From Acephala macrosclerotiorum (Eukaryota; Ascomycota; Leotiomycetes; Helotiales; Mollisiaceae), in the NCBI GenBank assembly GCA_014904845.1, contig MU119385.1, positions 47,745 to 111,744 of the forward strand: a stretch of 64,000 nucleotides of DNA, read 5' to 3'. The notes under the pieces are model-generated. The model worked only from the letters and a program-made list of their open reading frames with translations. It did no database searches and was not told where the DNA came from. A program made the translations under genes and the position numbers. The first letter of the stretch is position 1. Each line of letters starts with the position of its first letter. Below are positions 21,654 through 33,428 of the stretch, one piece after another.

Positions 21654-23893
21654 GGTTGTGGTGTGGGTGTGGAATGCGCTGCGGGTTGAGATTTGGTAAG
21701 CGAGGTATAGGGATAAAGAAGGATGGAAGGAGGTGAAGCGAGGGGCGCGTCCCTTTTATAGTTGTTCGGGAAAGGTGGGTGCCTGCTGATGCGAGTGGCA
21801 CGTGATAATCCCCTTTTGGCGTTGGACCCTGTCTTGGAGGCGCCTACCGAGCATGGAGGTGGCAGCCAATGGTTTGCTGCTTGATACAGGCAGAGTACTC
21901 TCCTCCAGAATAACTGGCTCGACTTCGCATGGTGAAGTAAACTTTGCTTCGAGGTGATCGTCGTCAGCTGGAGGCATTCACTTCGGCTTCTTGAGGCAAC
22001 TTCAACCTCTCTCGCGTGCTCTATATATATCAGCATTGTACTGTACCACCATCATCAGTAAACTACATAGGATCCCGTCTTTCGGGGCTCACTGGTAATT
22101 GTCCTTCCATAAAATACCAGATTCCCATTTATTCTCGTTTTCAACCTCGCTTCCCAACATGACACCTACTTGAGTTCAACAGCATCCCCACCAACCCCAA
22201 GTTCTGAGATAAGTCCTTCGACTAGGCTTGCTCCGGTCAAGCATGGATGACGGTGAGCTGAAGATGACAACAAGCCTCCATTTCCAAGCGTTGCTCAGAA
22301 CCTCCACTCTTGAGCGAGGATTCCATTCGCTAGCCGCTTCCTCTCTTAACGCGAAAGTAGCTAGTCCTTGGCTCCAAGATTATACTTGGCAAATGTATTC
22401 GCATTTCATATGCTGGCTGCTTCGGAGTCTCTTGCATTTACTTTCATACTGCGTGTTGACGCTTCAAATTTTGCCCCTCGTAGTTTCGAGTTGAGGGCCT
22501 CCAGGCGAAGGAAGCACGTGCTGCTCCTTCCCTTTTCAACCAACTCGAACAGGCTGGTGTTAAGGCAAGGTTGAAAGAACAGCTCTTAATGAGATCAACG
22601 ATGTGCTTAGGGTATAAATAAGTCAACCCCTCCCGTTCGAAGTTGCAAATAAAAACTGCCAACGACGAAATCACCAGTATCATGGTTGAGATTTGGCAGT
22701 CTGGATGTGAATTCGATCTTCCTGTCTCATCCTTGATCATAACCACTTTAATGACTATCGATTTCCTGCGGCTTGAAGGTAATGCAATCTCTTGATATTT
22801 AGCTATTTCAGGTTCAAACCCTTCCTTACATCTCATTAATCAATGGAACCTGGCATTCATCCTTTGTCAACTGTTGTCAACTGTTGTCAACTGGCAAACT
22901 GCCGTCGAATCTCCATCTAGGGCGGATCATGAGTGCATGGTTAGGGAAAGTATCACTGCGTCTGTTTTGTTGGCTGTGAAAATCTCAGGGCAAACACGTA
23001 ACATTTGTCTTATGACTCTAGTCTCAGCAAAATTGGGTGACCACAGCCTCCTCCGTGTGTCCGACCTCCCCTAGGCGAGGTTGTCTTCTTGGTCTAGGGA
23101 GAAAGGAAGTTTACCCGAATATATAGTAAAGATTACTCTTGGCCAGCTAGCAGCAACAAGTGAATGTGTAGATTCAGTCTCCTCATCTACTCCAAAACTA
23201 TCGAAGACAGATTAATAACAAAGTGAATTTTCGAGATCCTTTTTCACCCTCACAATTCTCGCGTAAAACCGCGCCCTCCTTTCCCACCTTTCTCTTTTGG
23301 AAAACCTCTCTAGTCACGGTACCAGAGCCAGACTTTTTGCGTGCTATAGTGACGGAATTCTAATTGGGTTCTATGCCTCTAAAACTCATCTTCAGCGAGC
23401 AGAAAAAAAGTCCTCAACCAGAGGCATCACTAGTAAAAGCTTGTGATGATCAAACTACGCTTCAGATATTCCAGCATTCATAGAAAATTGAGATTGTGGC
23501 TGATCAAGCGCTGGATTGAAGGCAACACCAGAAACACCGCACTCGGGTCCTTTCTTGAGCAAGCGTGATTTAGGAGAAGTGCCTTTCATGTTGATTGAAG
23601 GGATAAGACTATATGAAAATCCCATAGTGTCTTACATTGGATGAAAACTCCAGGCGGTAGTGCGTTGCTTTTGATTGAAGGCGAGTACATAAGTGACTTG
23701 CCTTCGGAGCGTGGTTTTGATTTCATGGTTTTATGAAGAAACGGATACAGGATTCGCGAGCGGGGAATTATTTACATTTCATTGCGCATACTAGTTCATC
23801 GATAATAATGACAGATGTTTAATCACTCGTAAGAACTTGCCCTATTTAGAAGAGAAGAACAAAACCAATATTTTCCAGAGTTAGTTTCGTAAA
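21654..23893. other. 2.2-kb gene-poor spacer
   Basis: Several open frames of 60-150 codons exist on both strands but overlap, lack domains and lack signal peptides. A short tandem repeat lies at 22864-22895. I see no gene I can support. Confidence 0.4.
22864..22895. repeat. Decamer tandem repeat TTGTCAACTG x3
   Basis: Three consecutive perfect copies of TTGTCAACTG. GTTGAC-like cores in close array can bind regulators, but no gene begins nearby, so this may be simple slippage. Confidence 0.6.
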
Positions 23894-24445
23894 TCATAAC
23901 GTCCTGACTTTCTTGAGCAGACACAAGTCTGCGCAAGCTAGCGGTCTGGTAGCAGGTACGAATGCCGTCGTACCTATGGAAATTGCCACTTGCTCCAGGT
24001 AGGTATCAATAGCCGGAAGGACATATGTACATCGGACTGCATTGATACTAAGGACATTTACCAGCCTGCCTGTTTTAGAGATATCTGTCAAACTATCAAC
24101 GACATATTGGAAAGTCCCATCCGTGACCAGGATACTGTCTGCGTCGGACACGGCATGGTTGGGTTGAGTAGTATTGAGGAGGAAGAACTTGTCGAGAACG
24201 GCTTTGTGTGTCAATTCGTCGAGCTCGGCAGCCAGTGCGGTTGCGGCATGCTCGAGGAAGTCGGACGGTGAGTTTGGTAAGAGGGAGACTGCGTAATCTA
24301 GGAAAGCGGAGACTGTGCCAGTATCGTTGCGCCAGCTGTTGGCGGCGGCTGTGATTGTTTCGCTTACTTGGCGTTTTGGAGTAATTGTTTCTGCAACGCT
24401 GGCAGCGACAGCGAGGACGGTAAAGCAGTAACTTAAGATCTGCAT
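23894..24445 (-). CDS. Small secreted protein of unknown function
   Basis: A single exon of 183 residues. Residues 1-19 form a signal peptide (MQILSYCFTVLAVAASVAE), followed by a Lys-Arg pair (TPKRQV) that could be a Kex2 processing site. The mature part is Ala/Leu-rich, mostly helical by composition, with two N-glycosylation sequons and cysteines at about 138, 170 and 174. There is no known domain. The size, signal and likely pro-region are those of candidate effectors or cell-surface proteins of plant-associated fungi, which is inference only. Confidence 0.6.
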   Translation of the reverse strand: MQILSYCFTVLAVAASVAETITPKRQVSETITAAANSWRNDTGTVSAFLDYAVSLLPNSPSDFLEHAATALAAELDELTHKAVLDKFFLLNTTQPNHAVSDADSILVTDGTFQYVVDSLTDISKTGRLVNVLSINAVRCTYVLPAIDTYLEQVAISIGTTAFVPATRPLACADLCLLKKVRTL

Positions 24446-24605
24446 CTTAAAGGCAGATTGAGCGAGGGTGGCTTATGAGGAAGACTTCAGCGTGTAGTTG
24501 AAAGCGTGCGTGAAGTTGTCTAATTGACTTAGTCGTGATTTGTAATAAGCTTTCAGGCTCAGGACTTTTCGCGCACTTTTATGATCGCGAATCTTTCTTG
24601 TCCAA

Positions 24606-24815
24606 GGTCGTCTGATACAAACAAATTGTTTCTCAGGGGGTCCAAACAAGGACTGAAATACGAGGAATCTTGAGTTCTTGTTTCTTTGTTCGGATATTGG
24701 ACAAGTTCTGTGTCCCTCGTGGTTATTCAGGGTCGTCTGAGACAAAGACATCGTTTCTCAGGGCTTCAGACAATGACTAAAAACGCGCAATACGAAGCCT
24801 GAGCTCTTGTTTTTT
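24606..24815. repeat. Pair of diverged ~80-bp direct repeats
   Basis: Copy 1 at about 24606-24688 and copy 2 at about 24731-24812 share GGTCGTCTGA.ACAAA, GTTTCTCAGGG and a final CTTGTTT run in the same order with scattered changes. They lie between the small secreted protein gene and the 3' end of the GH78 gene. No open frame spans both. Confidence 0.65.
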
Positions 24816-24892
24816 TTTTTTTTAATTAGATACTTGCGCTTTGAATTAACAATTATTATTGAGTAAAGCTCGAGGCCCATAAGTATAGTATC

Positions 24893-27449
24893 TCAAGGAT
24901 TGTAGACGAGCTTCAAACAATTAACTATGCCGTGCTCAATTTCCTCACCTCCAGGCAGTCTACTTGTGACTTCAATTGGCTTCTCTAACAGCAAATCCAC
25001 CCGCTTCCTGCCAGAATCCTCAGTTATCCACGCAACCGTCGCCAGATTGTCCGCACCCAAAGCTATCTTTGCCTCAACCGCCTGGCTCAAGTTCAGACGC
25101 GGCTTGAATAGCACTTTTGTTGGCCCTGGACCTATGAGCTGTATACCTGCTACTTCTGTGCAGTATTCATACACAGGTACGCTCCCCCACGCATGGCAGT
25201 CCGATCGCTGGCGCACATCGTCCTCTTCCCAAGTGGTGAGATTGTTCACCAACATCTTCCGGTACGGATCTAGCATAGGCTCGAACAGCGACTCATACAC
25301 TTCGTCACCTGCGAGTGCAAAGGCGCGAAATGCGTAGAATTTCATCATGTAGGAGCACTTCGAGAAACGTGGTTCGGCAAACGATTCAGTCAGGAGACGG
25401 GCACAGTCTTGTTGTTGTGCGGCACCGCATAGGACCGCGAAGACCTGGCAATGCTGAGAGTAGGCCAAGTCATCTGCAATATCGGCTGTTGAATCTGTGA
25501 AGAAGTAGCCGTCATAGCAGTGTTTCCGGACGGCGACCAGTAGAGACTCTGCTCGTGATTCGTACTCATCGGCATGAGCGGGTCGACCAACTTGTCGCAA
25601 TAGCGTTGCTGCTTGCTTTAAAGTATAGGCGTAGAGCATACTGAAATACGTATGGCGATTTGATTTCCGGCCTGAAGTGGGGACGCCCTTATCTGGATGG
25701 TCATCTGTCGCACCCCAAGTGGTGACCCAGTCGACGTACTGCCACACATCGTATGGGAGCCCGCTGATAAGTCCCAATTCATCGATGTACGAGTCAAAGA
25801 AGTCCAAGACGCCGTCGATACGAGGAAGGAAAGAACGGGAATATGCTTTATCGCCGAAGTAGAGGTGGTGATCGCATATTTGGAGAATCCAGTAGAGAGA
25901 GAATCCAGCAATGATTTGGGGCACGTGCGATGGGAAACGAGATTGGGTGAGGCCTTCAAAGGTCACTGATGCGGCCCAATTGGTGATAGCTTGTCGCATG
26001 AGGCGATCATCACCACTGAGAAGGTAGTGGAACATGCCAACGGTACGCGTGTCGCCGGCGTATCTATCGGCCATGTGAGTTGCTTTTCTATAATGAATAT
26101 AACTGGCTTGAGGTGAACTTACTGAAGCTGCTCATAGAAAGGACAGTCAGAGTAGCCATCAAACATGCAATTCCGCATTGTCCTGACAGAGACATCCCAG
26201 ATCTGTTTACTATGGGCATCGCCGGGTTCCTTCCAGATTCCCTTTACCGCCATTGGATAATTGACTTGTGTCGCCTCAAATGACAGAAAATCCACTGGCT
26301 CAGGACCTACCGATATCTCGAGCCGCATGATTCGGAAAGTACGAAACCAGAACGGTTCGTAACTGGCAGTCTCTTTCTCGGGAATATCCAAAGCGACTTC
26401 GTCGAAAGGGCCTAGGAGATGGCCGTTCTCCGCATCAAGGCGGTCGCCCTTGGTACGGAAGAAAGGGTATGAGCGTGGTTCGAGTTCGTATCCTTCAGAG
26501 TATGTAATTCTCAGACGGACCTGGGATTCTTTGACCGCCGTAAAAGTCCATCGAACGAAAGCTGTTGAGTGAACATCTGCTTGTAGTTCAAGAGTGTGCG
26601 AGGAGTTGCTGGGCAGACGTTGGGACCTATCTTGGGAAAACAATTTTGTCCAATTCTCCAAAGGTACATCACTCTGGCACTTTCGAACAATGTTGACAAC
26701 AGCGCGGCTTTCTTTGGGCATAGGAATGAGGCGTGGTCTTAGGCGCCAAGGAAGAAGGTCACCATTCAGCGTCCCCATCTTGTATGGTTTCGGAACTATC
26801 GACGGACTTGGAGCAGATCCAGAGACGCGCTCGCTGATCTGAAAAGGTGCGTCAATTTAACACTTGAAACGAGTGAAAGGACTTCTGCTTACATGCAAGA
26901 ACCCATCATTTATCAACCCTGTTGGGAAGAGGATACTTTCATCCACCTCCGCCAACCAACCTGTACTCGAGCAGAGATCCACGACTCTTCCGTTCGCATT
27001 GATGCTACCAATTACAGTCAATCCAGGAAATGACGTCCGCTCAAAAGGCATCGCTGCTCGATTCGATGCGAAGTATCGAAGCACAGTAAATTTGATCTCA
27101 TTGGGCCCTTTCCTGAGATAGGGTGCAATATCAAGGGTGTCATAATACCAGGTCAGTGGGCTACCCCTACTCGGCCCTACAGCAACTCTAGTCCCATTGA
27201 CAGAAAGCTTATACCGTGTATCTGCAGAAACATATAGAAGAGCAGCAGCAGGAGAAGAATCAATGCTGAATTGGCGGCTGAAATTCACAATTCGTCCAGC
27301 TGTATTGCTGCTTGAGCAGTCAACCCAATCGGGTGTCCAAACCCAGTTGGCATTCAGCTGGTTTATAATCTGCCAAATCTGTCAGTATCTGAAGGAATTC
27401 CATGAGATTTGAAACTCGCTGTTTGCTCCTCCGCTGATACCCTGGCCAT
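24893..27449 (-). CDS. GH78 alpha-L-rhamnosidase
   Basis: Four exons (27449-27441, 27378-26893, 26838-26123, 26063-24893) give 793 residues with closing phases. The 9-nt first exon (MAR) is a proposal; the protein could start elsewhere upstream. The N-terminal part is a beta-sandwich carbohydrate-binding region (NANWVWTPDWVDC, YKLSVNGTRVAVGPSRGSPL). The catalytic (alpha/alpha)6 barrel carries DCPFYEQLQYAGDTR across the last intron, then WQYVDWVTTWG and HAWGSVPVYEY, the usual acid/base-rich loops of the family. It would release terminal rhamnose from flavonoid glycosides or pectin side chains. I see no signal peptide, so it may act inside the cell on imported glycosides. It is divergently transcribed from a sugar permease, which fits import followed by cleavage. 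Confidence 0.85.
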
Positions 27450-28333
27450 CGCCGTCGATCCCAATTTCGCAATATGTGCACGTGACTCGTTCCTTTTCGA
27501 TGATACTGCAGGAGTTTAAAACCGCAATCAAGTCTGCCTGTCTATATGTGGCGGAGGAGAGTTCTTGAAGAGATGTTTCCACGTGTCCAGGAGTAGTTAG
27601 CTATAGCCAGCGCTGGGAACAGGAGTAGGCGTCTCCGTTCTAAACGGACAAGTTGATAATCCTGTTGAATATACTTCATGATTCCTCTCGCAACCATGCT
27701 TCCTTGCTCGCAGGTACCAGCTGGTGGTGTTCTCCGTGCCGGGCCATTTATGCGCGAATGCACCAAGGGTTCTTTGCAGCAATTCGAGCGCGAAGTGAGT
27801 TCAGTGGGGCTCGTGGGGGTCAGCACACGAGGTGAGGGGTTTGGGTTACGCAGCGGGAGCGAGAAACGCTTCTGGGAACCTCTTTCCAAGTATTTCGTAG
27901 TAAAGTACGCTATCGATTGTTCTCTTCTTGTAACTTCATCTCCACGCCATATGACGACCACGAAGCGGTGTCCAGATGGAGACATCTGAAAGATCTCTAG
28001 GCTCGGCCACGGATGACCCGAGAATGCACCGGAAAAAGGGGCGGAAAAATTGTAAGCGAGACTACTTCCAAGGCGGAAGTGTTGTCCGAAACTCTACTTT
28101 AGTAGGAGTCGTCTGGGGTCCCCAACGTGCGGGGTTGAAAGACCTGGAGAAAGCGTGCACCAGGGCTAACGGGGGTCCCATGTCCATGGGACAGGAGCCA
28201 TAGCTACCGTATAAGACTTCGACAGATCTGCTCTGATCTGCATCCTCCCCTGAGACCGTCTGGAGGAGTTTTTGATCTTTTTTATCAGGTCAGAGCCCCC
28301 TTGAGGCCATTCCCTTCACTTCACAATATCACC
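27450..28333. promoter_or_regulatory. Shared divergent promoter of rhamnosidase and permease
   Basis: An 0.88-kb spacer between two head-to-head genes. It contains a palindrome (28175-28192) and a CGG-N9-CCG pair (28074-28088) of the kind bound by zinc-cluster regulators. Open frames inside it (27542-27989) overlap on both strands and have no domain. Confidence 0.45.
28175..28192. promoter_or_regulatory. Perfect inverted repeat GTCCCATG-TC-CATGGGAC
   Basis: Eight-base arms, perfect, separated by two bases, about 140 bp before the permease ATG and within the divergent promoter. A plausible operator for a dimeric regulator; no such site is known to me for these genes. Confidence 0.45.
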
Positions 28334-30499
28334 ATGGCGAATAATCAAGCGGAGATCCATGACTCACCAGAAATCGTGTTGTCCGATTTCAAACGCAACG
28401 AGGATGCAAAGCACGATGTCGAAGAGATCGAGGATTCCAAAGGGGCCGCTCCTCAGATGCGCTTGAAGTCAGACGACCTCGGCATCTGGGAAAGTGTTGG
28501 ACGATACAAGCTCATCTCAGCGGTAGCCATGGCTGCCGCCTTCAGCGCATCGTTGGACGGGTACCGTAAGTTAAACCACCCTAAAACCAATTGCTAGGTC
28601 TCCCGTTATGCTAACTTCAAGGGCAGAAATCAGTCTCAACGGCGGCATCGTGTCAAACAAGGGATTTATCAGGCAAATGGCGAGCCCAGGTACGAAGATC
28701 ATCAACGGGAAATACGTCTCTGCTTGGGGTGGGATACAATCTGCTGGTCAGACGATCGGCCAAATCGTATGTCCCCTTCATTGTCCCAATCTCCATCCCC
28801 AGTGATTTGCCCTGACAATAAGTAGTTCCTTCAGTATGCCACCAATTCGCTTGGCCGAAAGCCCGCCCTCTTAATCCTTTGGTTCTTCCTCACAGCGGTA
28901 GGACTCCCCTCAATCATGAATCGTGTCGTTCCTTCGATGTGGCCCGCGGAACTGACATCTTGAGCGCCTATTAGAGCATATTCGCAGAATCTTTTGCCAC
29001 AAAATGGGACCATTGGCTCGTGGCCAAGCTTCTCTCGGGTGCTGGTGTGGGAATGTTGCAGGCTACCATACCTGTCTATCTATCTGAGATAGCTCCCACT
29101 CAGCTGAGAGGATTCCTCATCAATGCATACACCTTGTGAGTTCTTGGGCCCGTATTTGCTTTGCACTCGCCCACAGCGCTAATATCGTGTTCAACTCAGT
29201 TGGTTTGTCATAGGTCAGCTGCTCGGTTCTGTCGCCCTGAACAGACTCAACGCCGACGATCCATATAACTTCCGTGCCGCAATCTATACTCAGGTCAGAA
29301 CCCGCGAATTGTTACACAAATTCCAGAAAATTAAACTAACAATCTCAAGTGGGGCATGATTGGAGCTATGCTCATTATCTTTCTACTCCTCCCAGAGAGC
29401 CCCTGGTGGCTGGCTGGCAAGGATAAGTTAGAGAAAGCCGAAAAGATCCTACTAAGATACCATGGCCACATTGAAGATTACAATGTCCAGGAAAATATTG
29501 TTAGTCCATTCAACGTTATCCTACAAGTCTACCCCTTGTCGATGTTTGCTAACTCTTGCCAATCTGCAGGCCGTCATGACGAATACTATCAAGGAGGAGC
29601 GCTATCTCGCCGAGCGAAATTCAGAAGAAGGCCAATGGGCTATCTTCCGTGGCCGAAATCTCATCAGATTCTTCATCGCGACATGGCCTAAGGTTACTCA
29701 GCAATTCGTTGGGCTAACTGTTTTCAACACCTACGCCACCTATTTCTGTACGTTTCCAAAATGGCCTCACGTTCCCCCTGATGACTGACGTCGCTCGCAG
29801 TCCAGGCTGCTGGGAATAGCAACCCGTTCCTCGTCACGGTCATTCTTGGCTGTGTTCAGATTCTCTCCATGATCATCACATCTGCGCTCACTGATCACCT
29901 TGGACGTCGACCACTTACCGTATACCCCTACGCCGTCACTGTCCTCTCTGTTCTATCTCTCGGTATCGTCGGCTGCTTCGATTATTCGAAAAAGGATACT
30001 TCCTCTCTCTTGGTTTTCTTCGCCTGTCTAGCGACCTTCTCGACTACCGGTGCATCCGCCATAGGCTATGCCTACGCAGCCGAAATTCCTACACAGCGCC
30101 TCCGAGCTCAGACTGCTGGTTGGGCTCTTGCCTTTTCAAATATGATCGGTATTATGTTTAGCTTTTGTACTCCTTTGATGATTAATGGGACGGCAAAATG
30201 GGGGGTCAAGACAGGGTTTTTGTGAGTTTATCGTCTTCTCTATTCCCATCATGACTTTGCTGACCCTTTGTAGCTTCGCTGGTACGGGTGCGGTCTCCGT
30301 TGTCATCGCATGGTTCTTGCTTCCTGAGGTGGCTCGCCGTACACCTGGTGAGATTGACGAGTTGTAAGTTTATCCATTGTTGGCTTTTCCGTCTTGCCCG
30401 TAATTCTGACTTCTTGATAGGTTTGAGAAGAGGATTGGTCTTCGCAAATTTAAAGGGTACGTTACGGATGTTCAAGTGCGCACAGTTGCGGATGTTTAA
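28334..30499 (+). CDS. MFS sugar permease (alpha-glucoside/hexose type)
   Basis: Ten exons (28334-28565, 28627-28766, 28826-28897, 28975-29135, 29200-29293, 29350-29499, 29570-29747, 29801-30221, 30274-30363, 30421-30499) give 538 residues, every phase closing. The first 60 residues are a charged cytosolic tail, followed by twelve expected membrane spans. Sugar-porter marks: NSLGRKPALL, YLSEIAPTQLRGFLINAYT, LLPESPWWLAGKDKLEKAEK, DHLGRRPL, and the C-terminal PEVARRTPGEIDELFEKRIGLRKFKGY. The LPESPWWL and EVARRTP forms are typical of the fungal maltose/alpha-glucoside permease branch. Next to the rhamnosidase, the cargo could be a rhamnoside or the released sugar, but this is inference. Located in the plasma membrane. 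Confidence 0.9.
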
Positions 30500-31531
30500 G
30501 AAGCCGATTCGTGATGAAGTAAGGGAGGGTTTGAGAAGGGTTTGAGTGACAGAAGCAGATGCATTATTCGAGTTCAACGTTTAAAGCCCTATTCGTTCTC
30601 TTCGTTATGGACGTTCAAGAACCCTCTCAAATTTTGGAGCGTACAGCAAAGTACGGCAAATTCACGAATGGCTACTTCAGTGCTCGAGACACTTTGTGTA
30701 CGTTTGAAATTATACCTATCTTTGACAAATACAACGGTTGTAAGAGAGGGTTTGAGCCGTCGGTGGCGTTCAGCCTCGTTGAAGGCCCTGGGTGCGGGGT
30801 AGATTTTACCCCGCACTCATCGCCCAATTTCAGGCACTCACTACCTCCAACGCCCTGAACCTCCAGGCTGGAAATGAAACATTTGGGTTCGAGACAAAGC
30901 GAAAAAGCAACCTATGTAATCAAATTGGGTTTTCAATTTTGGCTTTCAAATGTCGCAGAAATTCTATCAAGTGGCTTTGGAGTTCGAAACTGCAACTTTA
31001 GATACTAGTGGATACGCTCGCTCAGGCCTGTGGTCAGTAACCCAAGCGCTGATCACGATCATCAACCACCCAAAGCTTTCTCTCTGTACATTTGCCTTTA
31101 CAACTCGACGACTGCCAATTCTACCCCTGAGTTTGACGGCTCGATCATTATTTTGTCCCGCCTGAGTGAGCTTTTTCTTGTTTCGGGGAGCGGATCAACA
31201 CCCGAGAGCCTCTGAAGTTTGTGACTCGGCAACTTGTCTCACCCTTCGCATCGAGATCAACGCCACCAAGAAATATCTCCACTCTCGTTCGATAGTCTGG
31301 AAAGCCACCGTTTTTGACAGGACCGAATGAGAAGCGCGGAGATTAATAATCAGCCTCACTCGGATGGGCCGCGCCTTTCCACGCAAGCCACAATTCTGAT
31401 GACATGTGTATTCTCAATTGATTTGGCAATTCGAAAAGGAGAGCTTCCTTCCTCTTATACTCCCGGATCCTCCTCCGCATCGAAACAAATTTTTGGGATA
31501 AGTCCTTCAATTCTTCAAAACTAAGTCAATC
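30500..31531. other. Spacer with a strong hairpin
   Basis: No gene recognised between the permease and the DUF2235 gene. It contains a perfect 10-bp stem (30792-30801 with 30807-30816). Three to four short frames overlap without domain content. Confidence 0.45.
30792..30816. repeat. Perfect 10-bp stem, 5-base loop
   Basis: GTGCGGGGTA, loop GATTT, TACCCCGCAC. It lies about 300 bp after the permease stop, too far for certain 3' processing, and could also be the centre of an old inverted-repeat element. Confidence 0.5.
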
Positions 31532-33428
31532 ATGTCTTCTCCCAACCTCCCTACAACAGCACCGAGGGGATATTCCAAATCTTCGGTAGCCGTCCAGGTC
31601 GACGCTCTCCCAAAGAAAATTATCATCTGTTGTGATGGAACATGGCAATCGGCAACATCTCTCGATCCCATGAAAGGAGTTTCCTCGAACGTAGCTCGTT
31701 TAAGCCGCGTTCTTGCAAATGCGGGAAAAGAAAGAAAGAAAGATCCGTCAGACCCCGACAAGGTGTGGCAACAAGTCGTGTACTATGATGCTGGAATCGG
31801 AACGGGTGATGTTGGACCCCTAGAGCCTCTTCGGCAAGGCAAGATACCTTTCCCTTCTGCAGCTATTCAGGGTCGAGACATTTTTTACTAACTGGTCAAC
31901 AATGAAGGTAGTCTTGGGAGTGGACTGAACGAGAACATCGTCGAAGCTTACAATTTCATTGTCAACAATTATGCACCTGGGGACAAGCTCTACTTCTTCG
32001 GTTTCTCGCGAGGTGCATTCACTGTACGAGCTGTCGCTGGACTGCTTTGCCATATTGGCGTGTTGAAGCCTTCGTTCATGTCAGCCTTCCTCAAAGCTTA
32101 CGCTGCGTACCTGCATCCCACGAAGGCCTATCCGAAGGAGCACAAACCATTCAGCACTTGCAAGCCATGGGCGGAGTTTCTTCAAGCCAATTCAGGAGTG
32201 AAATATGCGAATTGCCTGCCGGAGAAGGTCGACATCGAGGTCATTGGGGTGTGGGATACGGTTGGAAGCCTCGGGGTACCAGACTTGGGACATCTTTGGA
32301 GGTATCACAAGGCAGATCCGAGTGTGTACGAATGTTATGATACCGATCTTCATCCACGTTCGTTCTCTCCCTACACCAATCCCCCAACCGCCTCGTAAGA
32401 AAAACTGCTAACTTTTTTGATGGTTTGTAGAGATTCGGCACGCGTATCAAGCCCTCGCTCTTGACGAGAAACGGGGACCATTCTCCCCATCCGTCTGGAA
32501 GTTGAAGGGCCGCCCAGCAGTACAAAAGCCTGACGGGACCTGGGGCAAACCAGATGTACAGATAGGACAATTCGAGCCTCCTCCTACCAATCTAGTTCAA
32601 TGCTGGTTTCCGGGCGCGCACGTCAACGTTGGCGGTGGTAGCTCGAGCAACACAGGTCCTAACCCATCGGGCGATCGGGAACAACTCGCTTCCATCGCCT
32701 ATGCCTGGATGCTTGACAGGATTCGTCCTTTCCTCGCTCTCTCCGAAGATGCTTTGCAAGCTCAACTCGATGAGTTCAAAGCTTTGGCGGAGGGGAGAGC
32801 TGTCAAGAGTGATATGGCCCTCAAGTCGATTGCGGGGCAGGGCGACTCTGAGACTGCGAAGCTTCTTTCTCATCTTAGAACGGATGTCGCAGATGAGAAG
32901 GGGGTCGCGGAGAAGAAAGGATGGTCAATTTGGGATGCACCAGCCTACTTGAAGAGTTTTCTTGTGAAAAGCTCCACTGCCGTTATGCCAGTGGGCTATG
33001 CCCTGGGAAGTGTCGACGAGAGCTACACGACCATGTACCAATTCATGGGCAGCCCGGAAATCAGAACGCCAGGCCAATATCACGACTACAAAGCTAGCGA
33101 ATTCACGACCGAACGCATTCATCCCAGTGTCCATTATCGCCGAGAATTCGAGAGGTCGCAAGGGAAGAAAGAGGATGAGCTGTACCAGCCAACTTGCATG
33201 CCGGGTTGGAAACGTGTGTATGAGGAGGCAGGTTTTGGGCGCGACTTCACGAAAAGGAAGGGGTTTAAGTGGATCCTGAAAGGCGAGAAGGGCGAGCCTG
33301 ATAGATTTCTGTGGGAGTTCGAGATTGGGGATATGCCCGAAAAGACCAGTATTGAGAAGAGATTGATCGAGGTTTCATGGGTCAAGGAAGTTCATGAGAA
33401 AGTCAAGCAGGAATGGTTGACACTCTAG
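31532..33428 (+). CDS. DUF2235 alpha/beta-hydrolase (Tle1-like)
   Basis: Three exons (31532-31838, 31908-32357, 32431-33428) give 584 residues with closing phases. The first intron (31839-31907) begins GC, not GT: CGGCAAG|GCAAGA, with an ACTAAC branch site and an AG acceptor; only this splice restores RQGSLGSGLNENIVEAYNF. Domain marks: KKIIICCDGTWQS near 28-40, the nucleophile elbow GFSRGAFTVRAVAGL with Ser about 136, GVWDTVG (candidate Asp), RHAYQALALDEKR and FPGAHVNVGGG (candidate His). The fold is shared with bacterial type VI phospholipase effectors and with many uncharacterised fungal proteins. No signal peptide or membrane span, so cytosolic. Substrate unknown; lipid hydrolysis is inferred from the fold. 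Confidence 0.85.

Noticed and set aside
22444..22836. 130-codon minus-strand frame in the 22-kb spacer
   Set aside because: No domain, no signal peptide; crosses the promoter-like area without intron logic.
27542..27989. 147-codon and 103-codon overlapping frames in the rhamnosidase/permease spacer
   Set aside because: They run antisense to each other with no domain; more likely promoter sequence of the two divergent genes.
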